From contig NZ_CP063117.1 of NCBI RefSeq assembly GCF_014931375.1, forward strand, positions 1 to 64,000: DNA of 64,000 bases. The letters run 5' to 3'. Of this stretch, positions 35,887-45,222 are shown one piece after another. Source of the DNA: Haemophilus parainfluenzae. Lineage in GTDB: Bacteria > Pseudomonadota > Gammaproteobacteria > Enterobacterales > Pasteurellaceae. Both the position numbers and the translations under genes were made by a program. Within the stretch, counting starts at the first letter, position 1, and each line of letters starts with the position of its first letter. A model generated the notes under the pieces. That model was not told where the DNA came from and did not search any database. It was given only the letters and a program-made list of their open reading frames with translations.

Positions 35887-37593
35887 TTATTCACCAATCA
35901 CCGCGTGGCTGATTTGTTCAATCAAGCGCTTATAGGTTGCGCTGCCGTCACTTGGGTTTGTTTTGATTTCAATTAATGTCGCACGGCGGCGAGTATAAGC
36001 TTGTTTTAACACGGAGCTTAAATCTGCCCAGGTGTAAGGCAAGGCATATTTTAAGCCAAACATTGCCGCGACTTGAGAGAAATCACCATTATGTGGCAAG
36101 CGATAGAACTGCTCTTTCACCTCTTCATCCACTGGCAACATATCAAAGATTGCGCCACCATTATTGTTAATCACAAAAATAATGGTTGGTTGAGTCACAT
36201 TCTTAAATAAGGCTAAAGAGTTTAAATCATAAAGCGTAGACGTATCACCAATCATGGCCACCACAGGTTGATCGGCACCGATACCAATACCTGCAGCCGT
36301 TGCTAATAAGCCATCAATTCCGCTTGCACCACGGTTGGTATAAATCGGATACCCTTCGGGTAATTTGGTTAACGCATCAACCAAACGCACAAAAAGACTG
36401 TTTCCTAAGAACAAAATACCGTTGTAAGGTAAAACACGCTCAATATGATGTGCTAATGAGGCTTCATTAAGATTGCCACCGACCTGTTGTTCAATAAAAG
36501 TTGAACAGAATTTTGAAAGCGCAAGTGGTTCGAGTAACCAAGGCTTTTGACGCAATGGCGGGTGTGCACGTAACCAATGATGAGCTTTGGCGTTAAAGCG
36601 AGTTTGCGTATGGTGGTTTGGATCAACTGCATTTTGACTTTGCTCCACCACCCAAAATTCACCTTGGAATTCCGCTAAGAATTGGTTAATACGTTTACTG
36701 ATAAAACGAGAACCAAATTGAATCACGATATCAGCTTGAAGTAATTTTTGCTTCACCGTTTGGTTTGCTAGCCAAATATCTGCATAAGGCATGAGAGGCT
36801 CAACACCTGATTGAATATCCGTAAGCAAAATCCACCCCATGGTATTTGCCCATGAGTTAATGCCCATTGCTTGTTCAGGCGTTAATTGTCCTGCCACAAT
36901 CACACCACGTTTCGTACGCCAAGTATCCCAATTCTCGTGCATCAACACTTCTTGTTGTAATGGCTGATGATCAACCCAATTTTTAGGCTGACTTAACCAA
37001 CGTTGAATTGGCATTAACCACGGATGGCCGTCAATTTCTTGTTCTTGCGCATTATAAAGTGGCTCTGCAAAAGGTACATTAATATGTACCACGCCTGGTT
37101 GTTGTTTTTGTTTATAGCAAGCTTGTTCTAACGTAGAAATTAACCATTTCGCCGCATAATCTGCTTGAGGCTTTGGTAGATTGACACTTGCCACTGGGTA
37201 ATCAGCAAACATATTTTGTTGCACGATAGCTTGATTCGCACCACATTCCCATAATTCAGGTGGGCGATCAGCGGTAAGAATAATTAAATTCACGCCTGTT
37301 TGACGAGCTTCAATAATCGCAGGATATAAATTTGCTGCTGCAGTACCCGAGGTGACAATCACGGCAACAGGCGCTTGAGTAGATTTTGCAATCCCCAACG
37401 CAAAAAAGCCTAAGCCACGCTCATCAAAATGACTATGGCACGTTGCTCGAGAGGCATTTTGTAAACGCACAGCTTCTAGCGTTAAAGGTGTTGAGCGAGA
37501 ACCAGGCGCAATACAAAAGTGACTCACTCCTTGGTGAACCAAGGTTTCTAAGATCACTTTTGACCAACAACGATTAAATACGCTTACAGACAT
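35887..37593 (-). CDS. menD: SEPHCHC synthase MenD
   Basis: MenD is a thiamine-diphosphate enzyme that adds the succinic semialdehyde unit from 2-oxoglutarate to isochorismate. The 568-residue protein starts with FNRCWSKVILETLVHQGVSHFC and includes PGSRSTPLTLEA, the cofactor Glu region HFDERGLGFFALG, and the diphosphate-binding segment from IGDTSTLYDLN to INNNGGAIFD (about 430-465). It begins five bases after the menF stop. Length and motifs are normal. Confidence 0.96.
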   Translation of the reverse strand: MSVSVFNRCWSKVILETLVHQGVSHFCIAPGSRSTPLTLEAVRLQNASRATCHSHFDERGLGFFALGIAKSTQAPVAVIVTSGTAAANLYPAIIEARQTGVNLIILTADRPPELWECGANQAIVQQNMFADYPVASVNLPKPQADYAAKWLISTLEQACYKQKQQPGVVHINVPFAEPLYNAQEQEIDGHPWLMPIQRWLSQPKNWVDHQPLQQEVLMHENWDTWRTKRGVIVAGQLTPEQAMGINSWANTMGWILLTDIQSGVEPLMPYADIWLANQTVKQKLLQADIVIQFGSRFISKRINQFLAEFQGEFWVVEQSQNAVDPNHHTQTRFNAKAHHWLRAHPPLRQKPWLLEPLALSKFCSTFIEQQVGGNLNEASLAHHIERVLPYNGILFLGNSLFVRLVDALTKLPEGYPIYTNRGASGIDGLLATAAGIGIGADQPVVAMIGDTSTLYDLNSLALFKNVTQPTIIFVINNNGGAIFDMLPVDEEVKEQFYRLPHNGDFSQVAAMFGLKYALPYTWADLSSVLKQAYTRRRATLIEIKTNPSDGSATYKRLIEQISHAVIGE

Positions 37594-37598
37594 TCTTC

Positions 37599-38879
37599 TT
37601 ATTCTCCGTTATTCTCTGCAAACAGGGAAATGAGCCCTGCCGCTTTACGTTCAATTTCTAACCACTCTTCTACAGGTTGTGAGCCTTCCACAATACCGGC
37701 TCCAGCAAATACACGCACTCGGTTTTCTTCAATAAAAGCCGAACGAATGGTGACGCAAAATTCTGAAAGATGTTGACTCATCATGCCTAATGTACCGGCA
37801 TACCAACAACGATCAAAAGTTTCAATTTCAGCCAAGGCTTTCTTTGCTTGCTGCTGTGGTAAGCCTGATACAGCCGCCGTTGGATGAATCGCCTTCAGTA
37901 AATCGGCATCCGTACAAAGTGCGGTCAATTTTGCTTGCATTTTTCGAATCAAATGCTGCACTTTGCGTAATGACTTTAATGCGACATCATCAACAGTAAT
38001 TTGTTCCACTAAGTGACTGATATTTTGTGAAATATCCTCAACTACCAACCAGTTTTCATTGAGGTTTTTTTCATCATTTAACAGCCAATTCGCACGTTCA
38101 TCATTTTCACTTGGATTATCACTAACAGGTGCTGTGCCCGCAAGCGCCTCCGTAAATAACTGACGATCATCTCGTGCGAATAAGCGTTCAGGCGTCGAAC
38201 CTACAAAACAGTGTTCAGCATTATCTGCCCATAAAAAATGGTAACAACCACTATTTTTTGCTTGGCTTGCTGCAAGAAAATCTTTTCCGTTTAACTCACC
38301 CTGAAGACCAAACACGGTTTCATTCGCCAAAACAAGCTTGGTTAATTCCCCTTGTCGAATTCGACTGAGTGCTTGATTGACCCAATCGCACCACGTTTCT
38401 TGGTTTGCTTTTGGCACCATGCTTTCGATGGTTAATTGATTAAGTGGTAAAAGTGCGGTCGTTTTTTCGAATGAATTCAATACCGCTTTTGCCAGATTAA
38501 GCTCATTTGTTTCAACAAAAACTGAAATCTCAGTCTCGCCATGTTGTTGTTCAATTAAAACTTGAGGCAAAATAAACTGGCTTTCACCTTGAAACTGTAA
38601 ACCACCGACTAAAGGGAAATCGTGTTCTTGGATAAATTGCTGTGCCAAATTCACATCTGAAAATGACCGCACTTTCCCCACCGCTGCGACGGTTTTATCT
38701 TCATCACGAAAACGTAAATAAAATTGTGGATAAACAAGTTGCCCCTTCATCCATGCCAAAAGATCAACACCCAATTTCATCTTCGTCTGAAGACGTGCAA
38801 TAGCGGATTGCTGATCAGTTGTCACCAAGGTTTCAAACTGGCGAATTAGCTCAGATTTAGCTTGTTCTAAAGGGCCCAT
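37599..38879 (-). CDS. menF: Isochorismate synthase MenF
   Basis: MenF converts chorismate to isochorismate, the first step of menaquinone synthesis. The chorismate-binding domain occupies the C-terminal half, with GSTPERLFAR, EALAGTAPVS, HPTAAVSGLPQ, FDRCWYAGTLGMM and FAGAGIVEGSQPVEEWLE. The open frame begins at 38939, but the first 20 codons run across an uptake sequence (38919-38927) and look non-coding; MGPLEQAKSELIRQFE from 38879 is preferred (426 residues). The ribosome binding site is poor for either. Further uptake sequences lie at 37917, 38451 and 38666. Confidence 0.92.
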   Translation of the reverse strand: MGPLEQAKSELIRQFETLVTTDQQSAIARLQTKMKLGVDLLAWMKGQLVYPQFYLRFRDEDKTVAAVGKVRSFSDVNLAQQFIQEHDFPLVGGLQFQGESQFILPQVLIEQQHGETEISVFVETNELNLAKAVLNSFEKTTALLPLNQLTIESMVPKANQETWCDWVNQALSRIRQGELTKLVLANETVFGLQGELNGKDFLAASQAKNSGCYHFLWADNAEHCFVGSTPERLFARDDRQLFTEALAGTAPVSDNPSENDERANWLLNDEKNLNENWLVVEDISQNISHLVEQITVDDVALKSLRKVQHLIRKMQAKLTALCTDADLLKAIHPTAAVSGLPQQQAKKALAEIETFDRCWYAGTLGMMSQHLSEFCVTIRSAFIEENRVRVFAGAGIVEGSQPVEEWLEIERKAAGLISLFAENNGE

Positions 38880-39033
38880 GAAAAATAATAAAACACACAA
38901 AAAATTAGCCCATATTCTACCGCACTTTAATACATTCAAAAAATTTTTTTATTAAATCTTTTCAAGATAAGAATTTAAGCGTAAATTAGACGTAATTTTT
39001 GAATGAAAATCTAATTATCATAGGATGTTATTA

Positions 39034-40248
39034 ATGAGATCTTTTCCGAAATCAGACAAATTAGAACACGTTTGCTACGATATTCGTGGACCGGTTCACA
39101 AAGAAGCTTTACGCCTAGAAGAAGAAGGCAATAAAATTTTAAAACTGAATATCGGCAACCCTGCCCCATTTGGTTTTGAGGCGCCTGATGAAATTTTAGT
39201 TGATGTTATCCGCAACCTACCATCTGCACAAGGTTACTGCGATTCGAAAGGGTTATATTCGGCACGTAAGGCTATCGTGCAATACTATCAATCTAAAGGT
39301 ATTCATGATGCGACAGTAAACGATGTGTACATCGGAAATGGTGTATCTGAATTGATTACTATGTCCATGCAAGCACTTCTCAATGATGGTGATGAAGTCT
39401 TAGTTCCAATGCCAGACTATCCATTATGGACAGCGGCTGTGACCTTAGCGGGCGGAAATGCAGTACATTATTTATGTGATGAAGAGGCTGGTTGGTTCCC
39501 TGCTATTGATGATATTCGCGCAAAAGTCAATGCCAAAACCAAAGCTATCGTCGTGATCAACCCGAACAACCCAACGGGTGCAGTTTATAGCAAAGAGTTA
39601 CTTGAAGAAATTATCCAAGTTGCACGTGAAAATAATCTGATTATTTTTGCAGACGAGATTTATGACAAAATTCTCTACGATGGTGCTGTCCACCACCATA
39701 TTGCAGCTCTTGCACCAGATGTATTAACCATTACATTCAATGGCTTATCAAAAGCGTATCGTGTTGCGGGTTTCCGTCAGGGTTGGATGATTTTAAATGG
39801 TCCAAAACAACATGCTAAAGGCTATATTGAAGGCTTAGATATGCTGGCATCTATGCGTTTATGTGCAAATGTGCCAATGCAACACGCCATTCAAACCGCA
39901 TTAGGTGGCTATCAAAGTATTAATGAATTTGTTCAGCCTGGTGGTCGTTTGCTAGAACAACGCAATAAAGCCTATGAGTTGCTCACTCAAATCCCGGGTA
40001 TTAGCTGTGTAAAACCAATGGGAGCGATGTATATGTTCCCGAAACTCGATATCCAAAAATTCAACATTCATAGTGATGAAAAATTTGTGCTCGATTTATT
40101 ACGTAAAGAGAAAGTACTTCTCGTGCACGGTAAAGGCTTTAACTGGCATTCACCGGATCACTTCCGTGTGGTGACACTTCCTTATACCGGTCAATTAGAA
40201 GAAGCCATTGGCAAATTGGCACGATTCTTAGAGACTTATCGTCAATAA
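39034..40248 (+). CDS. alaA: Glutamate-pyruvate aminotransferase AlaA
   Basis: A PLP-dependent class I aminotransferase that makes alanine from pyruvate and glutamate. MRSFPKSDKLEHVCYDIRGPVHKEA is characteristic of AlaA (YfbQ); the start at 39034 sits behind AGGATG and gives 404 residues. The segments NPNNPTGAVY and FADEIYDKILYD and the Schiff-base Lys in FNGLSKAYRVAGFRQGW are present. It is a single-gene unit ending in a very symmetrical terminator. Confidence 0.95.
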   Translation: MRSFPKSDKLEHVCYDIRGPVHKEALRLEEEGNKILKLNIGNPAPFGFEAPDEILVDVIRNLPSAQGYCDSKGLYSARKAIVQYYQSKGIHDATVNDVYIGNGVSELITMSMQALLNDGDEVLVPMPDYPLWTAAVTLAGGNAVHYLCDEEAGWFPAIDDIRAKVNAKTKAIVVINPNNPTGAVYSKELLEEIIQVARENNLIIFADEIYDKILYDGAVHHHIAALAPDVLTITFNGLSKAYRVAGFRQGWMILNGPKQHAKGYIEGLDMLASMRLCANVPMQHAIQTALGGYQSINEFVQPGGRLLEQRNKAYELLTQIPGISCVKPMGAMYMFPKLDIQKFNIHSDEKFVLDLLRKEKVLLVHGKGFNWHSPDHFRVVTLPYTGQLEEAIGKLARFLETYRQ

Positions 40249-40250
40249 TA

Positions 40251-40280
40251 AAAAAGAGCGGTTAATTAACCGCTCTTTTT
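40251..40280. terminator. Bidirectional terminator, alaA / ynbB-like gene
   Basis: A perfect 30-base palindrome: AAAAAGAGCGGTTAA at 40251-40265 followed directly by its complement to 40280, with A-runs and T-runs at the ends. It can terminate both alaA and the convergent lipid cassette. Confidence 0.9.
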
Positions 40281-40297
40281 TATTTCATGATTTATAA

Positions 40298-41230
40298 CTA
40301 TGCCCAGAAATAACGCACCACATGGAGGAAAATAGGTGCGGAGAAACAAAGTGAATCCATTCGATCTAAAATACCACCATGGCCACTGATCATATTCCCC
40401 CAGTCTTTCACACCCATACTGCGTTTCATTGCTGACATCACGAGCCCCCCTAAGAATCCCATTAAGCAAATTAACAGACTCATTAAAAAGGCTTGCCATG
40501 CATTAAATGGTGTCAGCCAATGAAGCAACATACCCAATAAACTTGCGCTTAATACCCCACCAACAAAACCCTCTACTGTTTTAGATGGCGATAAGGTTGG
40601 TGCAATTTTATGCTTACCGAAAAGTTTACCCCAAACGTATTGCAACACATCACTTGACTGTACTACCAAGATTAAGAAGATCATTAATAAAAGATTTTTT
40701 CCTTCATAACCAGAGATATCAAGGGTCAATAAAGCGGGAATATGTGAAATACAGAATACACTAATCATCAATGCCCACTGAATTTTTGTTGAACGATCTA
40801 AGAAATGCGCCGGATCGCCGAGTAATGCCGACAGAATAGGTAAAAATAAGAAGCCATATACGGGAATGAAAATGGTGAACATGCTAAACCAATCAATGGC
40901 GACTAAAAAATATTGCAATGGCAAGATCACATAAAAACAAGCGGCTAGCGCAAGATGATCGCCTCGACGAATATTCAATAGAGAAAGAAACTCACGCAAT
41001 CCCATAAATGAAATAATCAAAAAGAGCCCAATTACGCCATAAAAGCCCAATAAACTCGCAATAAAGATAATCCCAATCATCACCCACCAAGCATTGATGC
41101 GTGCATTCAGGTTATCAATAACGCTATTTGGTGTATCCACACCCGATCTGCGTTTTAAAATATATCCTACTGAGGAAGCAAATATTAAGGCGATAAATAA
41201 ACCACCGAAGAGTTGCCATATTTCTGTCAT
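40298..41230 (-). CDS. CdsA-type phosphatidate cytidylyltransferase (YnbB-like)
   Basis: A 310-residue membrane protein of the CDP-diglyceride synthase family, with about eight helices. The C-terminal signature SPSKTVEGFVGG near 215 and the segment RSMGVKDWGNMISGHGGILDRMDSL near 265-290, with the catalytic SGHGGILDR(M/V)DS motif, are intact, so activity (CTP + phosphatidate to CDP-diacylglycerol) is likely. It resembles E. coli YnbB, a CdsA paralogue, rather than the essential cdsA found in the uppS-bamA region. It is third in a cassette with a PlsC-like acyltransferase and a YnbA-like transferase. Confidence 0.85.
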   Translation of the reverse strand: MTEIWQLFGGLFIALIFASSVGYILKRRSGVDTPNSVIDNLNARINAWWVMIGIIFIASLLGFYGVIGLFLIISFMGLREFLSLLNIRRGDHLALAACFYVILPLQYFLVAIDWFSMFTIFIPVYGFLFLPILSALLGDPAHFLDRSTKIQWALMISVFCISHIPALLTLDISGYEGKNLLLMIFLILVVQSSDVLQYVWGKLFGKHKIAPTLSPSKTVEGFVGGVLSASLLGMLLHWLTPFNAWQAFLMSLLICLMGFLGGLVMSAMKRSMGVKDWGNMISGHGGILDRMDSLCFSAPIFLHVVRYFWA

Positions 41231-41239
41231 CATTTGCTC

Positions 41240-41872
41240 CTAAGATTTGCCTTTTTCACTGACATTTAAACTTAATAATGCTGATTGAGCACGTGTTAAA
41301 AAGGCCTCTTTAGCCTCTCCGTTCTCAATCTTTAATGGTTCGCCAACATAAAGATCACATAATAATGGGATCGGTAAAATAAAGCCTTTTGGTAAAACAT
41401 TATTCATATTACTAATCCAAACGGGCACAAACTCACAATCAGGGTTTTCTTTGGCTAAATAAAACAATCCACTTTTAAACGGCTGAAGTGGTAAATCACC
41501 ATCCATCTTACGAGTTCCTTCAGGAAAAATAATCAGGGAGTCATTGACTAATGCTTCACTCATTTGTCGTATGGCTGCTTTTGGATCTTGGCTATTACGC
41601 TCAATCAGTAACATATTAAACACTTTATAGGCTAGAAAGCGGCGAATCGCACCTTTCGTCCAATAATCTTTGCCTGCAACAGGACGTGTTTGCTTTCTCA
41701 CTTCATAAGGTAATGAAATCCAAAGTAAGATAAAATCACCATGGCTGTTATGATTAGCAAAATAGACACGATGCCCTTCTGAAGATTGTTCAGCTATCGC
41801 TGCTTGAGGTCGAACACCTGTAATAAAAGAGGCAAAACGACACAATAAAAAATCGATTAATCTCGCGATCAT
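41240..41872 (-). CDS. PlsC-like 1-acylglycerol-phosphate acyltransferase
   Basis: A 210-residue membrane-associated acyltransferase. Motif I NHNSHGD (HX4D, near residue 40) and motif III FPEGTRKMDGDLP (near 118) are complete, and LPLQPFKSGLFYLAKE and FVPVWISNM follow. It would acylate lysophosphatidate or a related lysophospholipid. It sits between the YnbA-like and CdsA-like genes with 6- to 11-base gaps. It is shorter than housekeeping PlsC and the cassette position suggests a dedicated pathway. Confidence 0.83.
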   Translation of the reverse strand: MIARLIDFLLCRFASFITGVRPQAAIAEQSSEGHRVYFANHNSHGDFILLWISLPYEVRKQTRPVAGKDYWTKGAIRRFLAYKVFNMLLIERNSQDPKAAIRQMSEALVNDSLIIFPEGTRKMDGDLPLQPFKSGLFYLAKENPDCEFVPVWISNMNNVLPKGFILPIPLLCDLYVGEPLKIENGEAKEAFLTRAQSALLSLNVSEKGKS

Positions 41873-41883
41873 ATTTACTCCTA

Positions 41884-42489
41884 TTACTCCGTCACTTCCG
41901 CTAATCCATTTTTTACTCGCTTAATACAAGTCACGATGAGCAAGATAATCAGGATATTCGCTACCCACCAGAAAAGTGAATGCAAACTACCACTCACCGC
42001 ATAGAGTAAACCGAGTACACCAAACACAAACGCACGATCGCTTTTACCCATTGGGCCATCATAACGACGCGTTTTGCCTTGAACTTGCCCCAAAATACCA
42101 CATAACTCACTCAACGCGGCAAGCCAAATAATACTTGAGATTTGAACGCCATCAAAAGGTGCGACAAAAGCAAAAGGAAGGTAAAGTGCTGCATCAGAGA
42201 CGACATCAGTGATCTCATTAAGATAGACGCCTAATCGACTTTTTTGATTAAATTCACGTGCGAGCATGCCATCAATGGCATTCAACGCCATACGCAAAAA
42301 CAACCAAATAGGGATAAGGAAGAAAAGAGAAGAAAATGTCGGAAATAGTGCGAGAACCACACCGAGTAAAATAGAAAGTAAGCAGGCAATTAGCGTAACT
42401 TGATTTGCCGTTACGCCTTTTGCCGCTAATTGCCTAACTAAAGGTCGAAGTAAATTCTGAAATTTGGGTTTTAAGGCATAGATACTCAT
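41884..42489 (-). CDS. CDP-alcohol phosphatidyltransferase family protein (YnbA-like)
   Basis: A 201-residue membrane enzyme that would transfer a phosphatidyl group from CDP-diacylglycerol to an alcohol. The CDP-alcohol motif is present in altered form: NAIDGMLAR, eight residues, then GVYLNEITD. The first and third Asp of the usual DxxDGxxAR...GxxxDxxxD motif are Asn. E. coli YnbA appears to share this pattern, so it may be a subfamily trait. It is the first gene of the leftward three-gene cassette. The acceptor alcohol is unknown. Confidence 0.82.
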   Translation of the reverse strand: MSIYALKPKFQNLLRPLVRQLAAKGVTANQVTLIACLLSILLGVVLALFPTFSSLFFLIPIWLFLRMALNAIDGMLAREFNQKSRLGVYLNEITDVVSDAALYLPFAFVAPFDGVQISSIIWLAALSELCGILGQVQGKTRRYDGPMGKSDRAFVFGVLGLLYAVSGSLHSLFWWVANILIILLIVTCIKRVKNGLAEVTE

Positions 42490-42567
42490 CTACCATCTCC
42501 TTGTTTTTATTAAAAAACATAAATATGTTTCCAATAATAGGACGGTATAGAGTATTACTCAAGTTTT

Positions 42568-43482
42568 TTATTCATCCATATAACCTAAACTTCTTAAGGC
42601 ACGTTCATCATCCGCCCAACCGGACTTCACTTTTACCCAAAGTTCAAGGTGTACTTTATTATCAAATAAGCGTTCCATGTCAGCACGCGCTTCCATACCA
42701 ATGGTTTTAATTTTTTGCCCTTGAGCACCGATCACCATTTTCTTTTGGCCTTCACGCTCAACTAAAATCAAGCCATTGATTTCATAAGTACCACGCTCAT
42801 TTACTTTAAATTGTTCAATTTCAACCGTTACCGAATAAGGTAGCTCTTCCCCTGTGAAACGCATTAATTTTTCACGAATAATTTCTGATGCCATAAAACG
42901 CTGTGAACGATCCGTTACATAATCTTCAGGGAAGTGATGAACGCCTTTACGTAATGATTGACGAACAATTTTCTCTAATTGATGGACATTATTACCACGT
43001 TGTGCAGAAATCGGCACAATGTGAGCAAAGTTAAACTTGCTGCCTAAATCTGTAATAAATGGCAATAAATCATCTTTATTCTTAATATTATCAACTTTGT
43101 TGATGGCGAGTACGACAGGTGCTTTCGCATTACGTAATTTGTTTAACACCATTTCATCATCGGCATTCCAATGTGTACCATCCACGACGAAAATAATGAG
43201 ATCTACATCCCCGATTGCCGAGCTTGCTGCACGGTTCATTAAACGGTTAATCGCGCGTTTTTCTTCGATATGAAGCCCCGGCGTATCTACGTAAATTTCT
43301 TGGTAGATACCTTCCGTTTTAATTCCCACAATACGATGACGTGTAGTTTGCGCCTTGCGAGATGTAATCGAAATTTTTTGTCCTAAAATTTTATTTAACA
43401 GGGTGGATTTCCCTACATTTGGGCGACCTACTATAGCGATAAAGCCACAATAGGTCTCTTGTTCTTGATTTAATTCGGTCAT
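42568..43482 (-). CDS. era: GTPase Era
   Basis: Era is an essential GTPase that binds 16S rRNA and helps 30S maturation. The 304-residue protein has G1 GRPNVGKST near 17, G3 DTPGLH near 65, G4 NKVD near 125, and a C-terminal KH domain ([13 protein letters not shown]). Its ATG overlaps the rnc stop by four bases (ATGA), as in the lepB-rnc-era operon of most gammaproteobacteria. Confidence 0.97.
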   Translation of the reverse strand: MTELNQEQETYCGFIAIVGRPNVGKSTLLNKILGQKISITSRKAQTTRHRIVGIKTEGIYQEIYVDTPGLHIEEKRAINRLMNRAASSAIGDVDLIIFVVDGTHWNADDEMVLNKLRNAKAPVVLAINKVDNIKNKDDLLPFITDLGSKFNFAHIVPISAQRGNNVHQLEKIVRQSLRKGVHHFPEDYVTDRSQRFMASEIIREKLMRFTGEELPYSVTVEIEQFKVNERGTYEINGLILVEREGQKKMVIGAQGQKIKTIGMEARADMERLFDNKVHLELWVKVKSGWADDERALRSLGYMDE

Positions 43483-44162
43483 TTAATTTCCAATGTTTTT
43501 AAGATTTGTTCTGCGGCCGCTTGTTCTGCTTTACGGCGGCTAGAACCTTTCGCAATAAAAGTGCGGTCAATATTGGGTACATTTTTTACTGTACATTCTA
43601 CGGTGAAGGTTTGGCAATGGGCTTCGCCTTCAATTTTTATTACTTCATAGGTTGGTAAGGCAAAATGCTTACCTTGTAAATACTCTTGCAAGCGCGTTTT
43701 GGCATCTTTTTGGTTATCACCCGGTTTAATTTCGGCGAGTAACGTTTTATACCAGCTACGCACAATATCTGCCGCTTTATCAAAGCTTGAATCTAATGCC
43801 ATTGCGCCAATTACTGCTTCAACACAATCCGCCAAAATCGATTCACGACGAAAGCCACCACTTTTCAATTCACCAGAACCTAAGGACATATAATCCCCAA
43901 GCTCAAAATTGCGGGCAATCATCGCCAGGGTTGGCTCACGAACTAATGTGGCACGCATTCTGCTAAGTTCACCTTCATTACAACGAGGGAATTGATGATA
44001 AAGCGCATCCGCGATGACATAATTGAGAATCGAATCACCTAGAAATTCTAGGCGTTCATTATGTTGAGTGGAGGCACTGCGGTGTGTCAGTGCCAATTTT
44101 AAATTTTTTAGATCGGAAAATTGATAACCAATTTTTCGTTCTAGACGATCTAAATGATTCAT
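43479..44162 (-). CDS. rnc: Ribonuclease III
   Basis: RNase III cuts double-stranded RNA, including rRNA precursors. The 227-residue protein has the catalytic signature [11 protein letters not shown] near 38-48, the second acidic site DCVEAVIGA near 115 and a C-terminal double-stranded RNA-binding domain ending [17 protein letters not shown]. It starts one base after the lepB stop and overlaps era. An uptake sequence lies inside (43559-43567). Confidence 0.97.
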   Translation of the reverse strand: MNHLDRLERKIGYQFSDLKNLKLALTHRSASTQHNERLEFLGDSILNYVIADALYHQFPRCNEGELSRMRATLVREPTLAMIARNFELGDYMSLGSGELKSGGFRRESILADCVEAVIGAMALDSSFDKAADIVRSWYKTLLAEIKPGDNQKDAKTRLQEYLQGKHFALPTYEVIKIEGEAHCQTFTVECTVKNVPNIDRTFIAKGSSRRKAEQAAAEQILKTLEIK

Positions 44163-44163
44163 A

Positions 44164-45213
44164 TTAATTAATTTTTGTAAAGAAACGGTCTAAACGGAAG
44201 CCTGTAGGCCACTCATTTGGTTCTTTTTCTAAACTCATCCAAATATAAGTGGCTTTACCCACGATATTTTTTTCTGGTACAAATCCCCAAAAACGGCTGT
44301 CATCACTATGATCACGGTTATCCCCCATCACAAAATATTGCCCTTCAGGCACAATCCATTCAGCAGTAGGTAAGCCTTCTTGTGGATAGAATTCAATCCC
44401 CGAATAACGGCGCATTGGCTCCACTAAAATACTGTGTGTCACGTCACCGATTTCCAAATATTCCACTTGCGTTGGGAATGCTGGATTTGTGGGTTCTTGT
44501 TTATATTCAAACGCTTTAGTTTGGCAATCTACTTCGCAAGGTTTGCCATCTTTGCCATAAACCAGTGTTAGAGCACTTTTTTCAACATCAAGGATAATGC
44601 GGTCACCGCCTTTCCCTATAATACGTTTAATGTAATCTACACCAGACATATTGTTTTTAGATGTTAACGCAAGATTTTCAGCATAAGCCGCTCGTGTTGC
44701 CCCTAAACTTGTACGAAGTAACGCTTGCTCCGGTGCTTTAAACACAATTACATCACCACGTTCTGGTTTGTTACCTTCAATAATCGTATTTTGGAAAATA
44801 GGATCTTTAATGCCATAAGTATATTTGTTCACGACGAGGAAATCCCCTACGCGCAAGGTCGCTTCCATTGATCCAGATGGAATTTGAAATGGCTCAAAAA
44901 TAAATGAACGCACAAGGAATACCACGGATAACACAGGGAAAAGCGAAGAAATAAATTCTGAGCCTTCTGAAATAGGCTCAATTTTCGCTTTTTCTTCATC
45001 CGTTAATGCTTTGCCTGAGCGTTGTTCTGCGCGTGCGATTTGACGACGACGTCTTGGCATCACGGCAAAGCGGTGATAACACCATAAAATGCCAGAAAGT
45101 GCGGTCAAAATCAGCAATAAAATGCTAAATGTGTTAGGCAGTTGGAAATGGTCTAACGCTTTCCAACCGGCAAAGCCCACGACTAACAACAGAATAAAAA
45201 ATACATTCGACAT
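44164..45213 (-). CDS. lepB: Signal peptidase I (leader peptidase)
   Basis: LepB removes signal peptides from exported proteins at the outer face of the inner membrane. The 349-residue protein has two N-terminal membrane segments (about 4-22 and 27-45), the catalytic Ser in [14 protein letters not shown], the catalytic Lys in [13 protein letters not shown] and the [17 protein letters not shown] box. It lies nine bases after lepA. An uptake sequence lies near the 5' end (45097-45105). Confidence 0.96.
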   Translation of the reverse strand: MSNVFFILLLVVGFAGWKALDHFQLPNTFSILLLILTALSGILWCYHRFAVMPRRRRQIARAEQRSGKALTDEEKAKIEPISEGSEFISSLFPVLSVVFLVRSFIFEPFQIPSGSMEATLRVGDFLVVNKYTYGIKDPIFQNTIIEGNKPERGDVIVFKAPEQALLRTSLGATRAAYAENLALTSKNNMSGVDYIKRIIGKGGDRIILDVEKSALTLVYGKDGKPCEVDCQTKAFEYKQEPTNPAFPTQVEYLEIGDVTHSILVEPMRRYSGIEFYPQEGLPTAEWIVPEGQYFVMGDNRDHSDDSRFWGFVPEKNIVGKATYIWMSLEKEPNEWPTGFRLDRFFTKIN

Positions 45214-45222
45214 AGCTCTTTC

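Noticed and set aside
40251..40280. Palindrome after alaA as a recombination or attachment site
   Set aside because: Symmetric A-run/T-run ends and position between convergent genes fit a bidirectional terminator; no mobile element is near.
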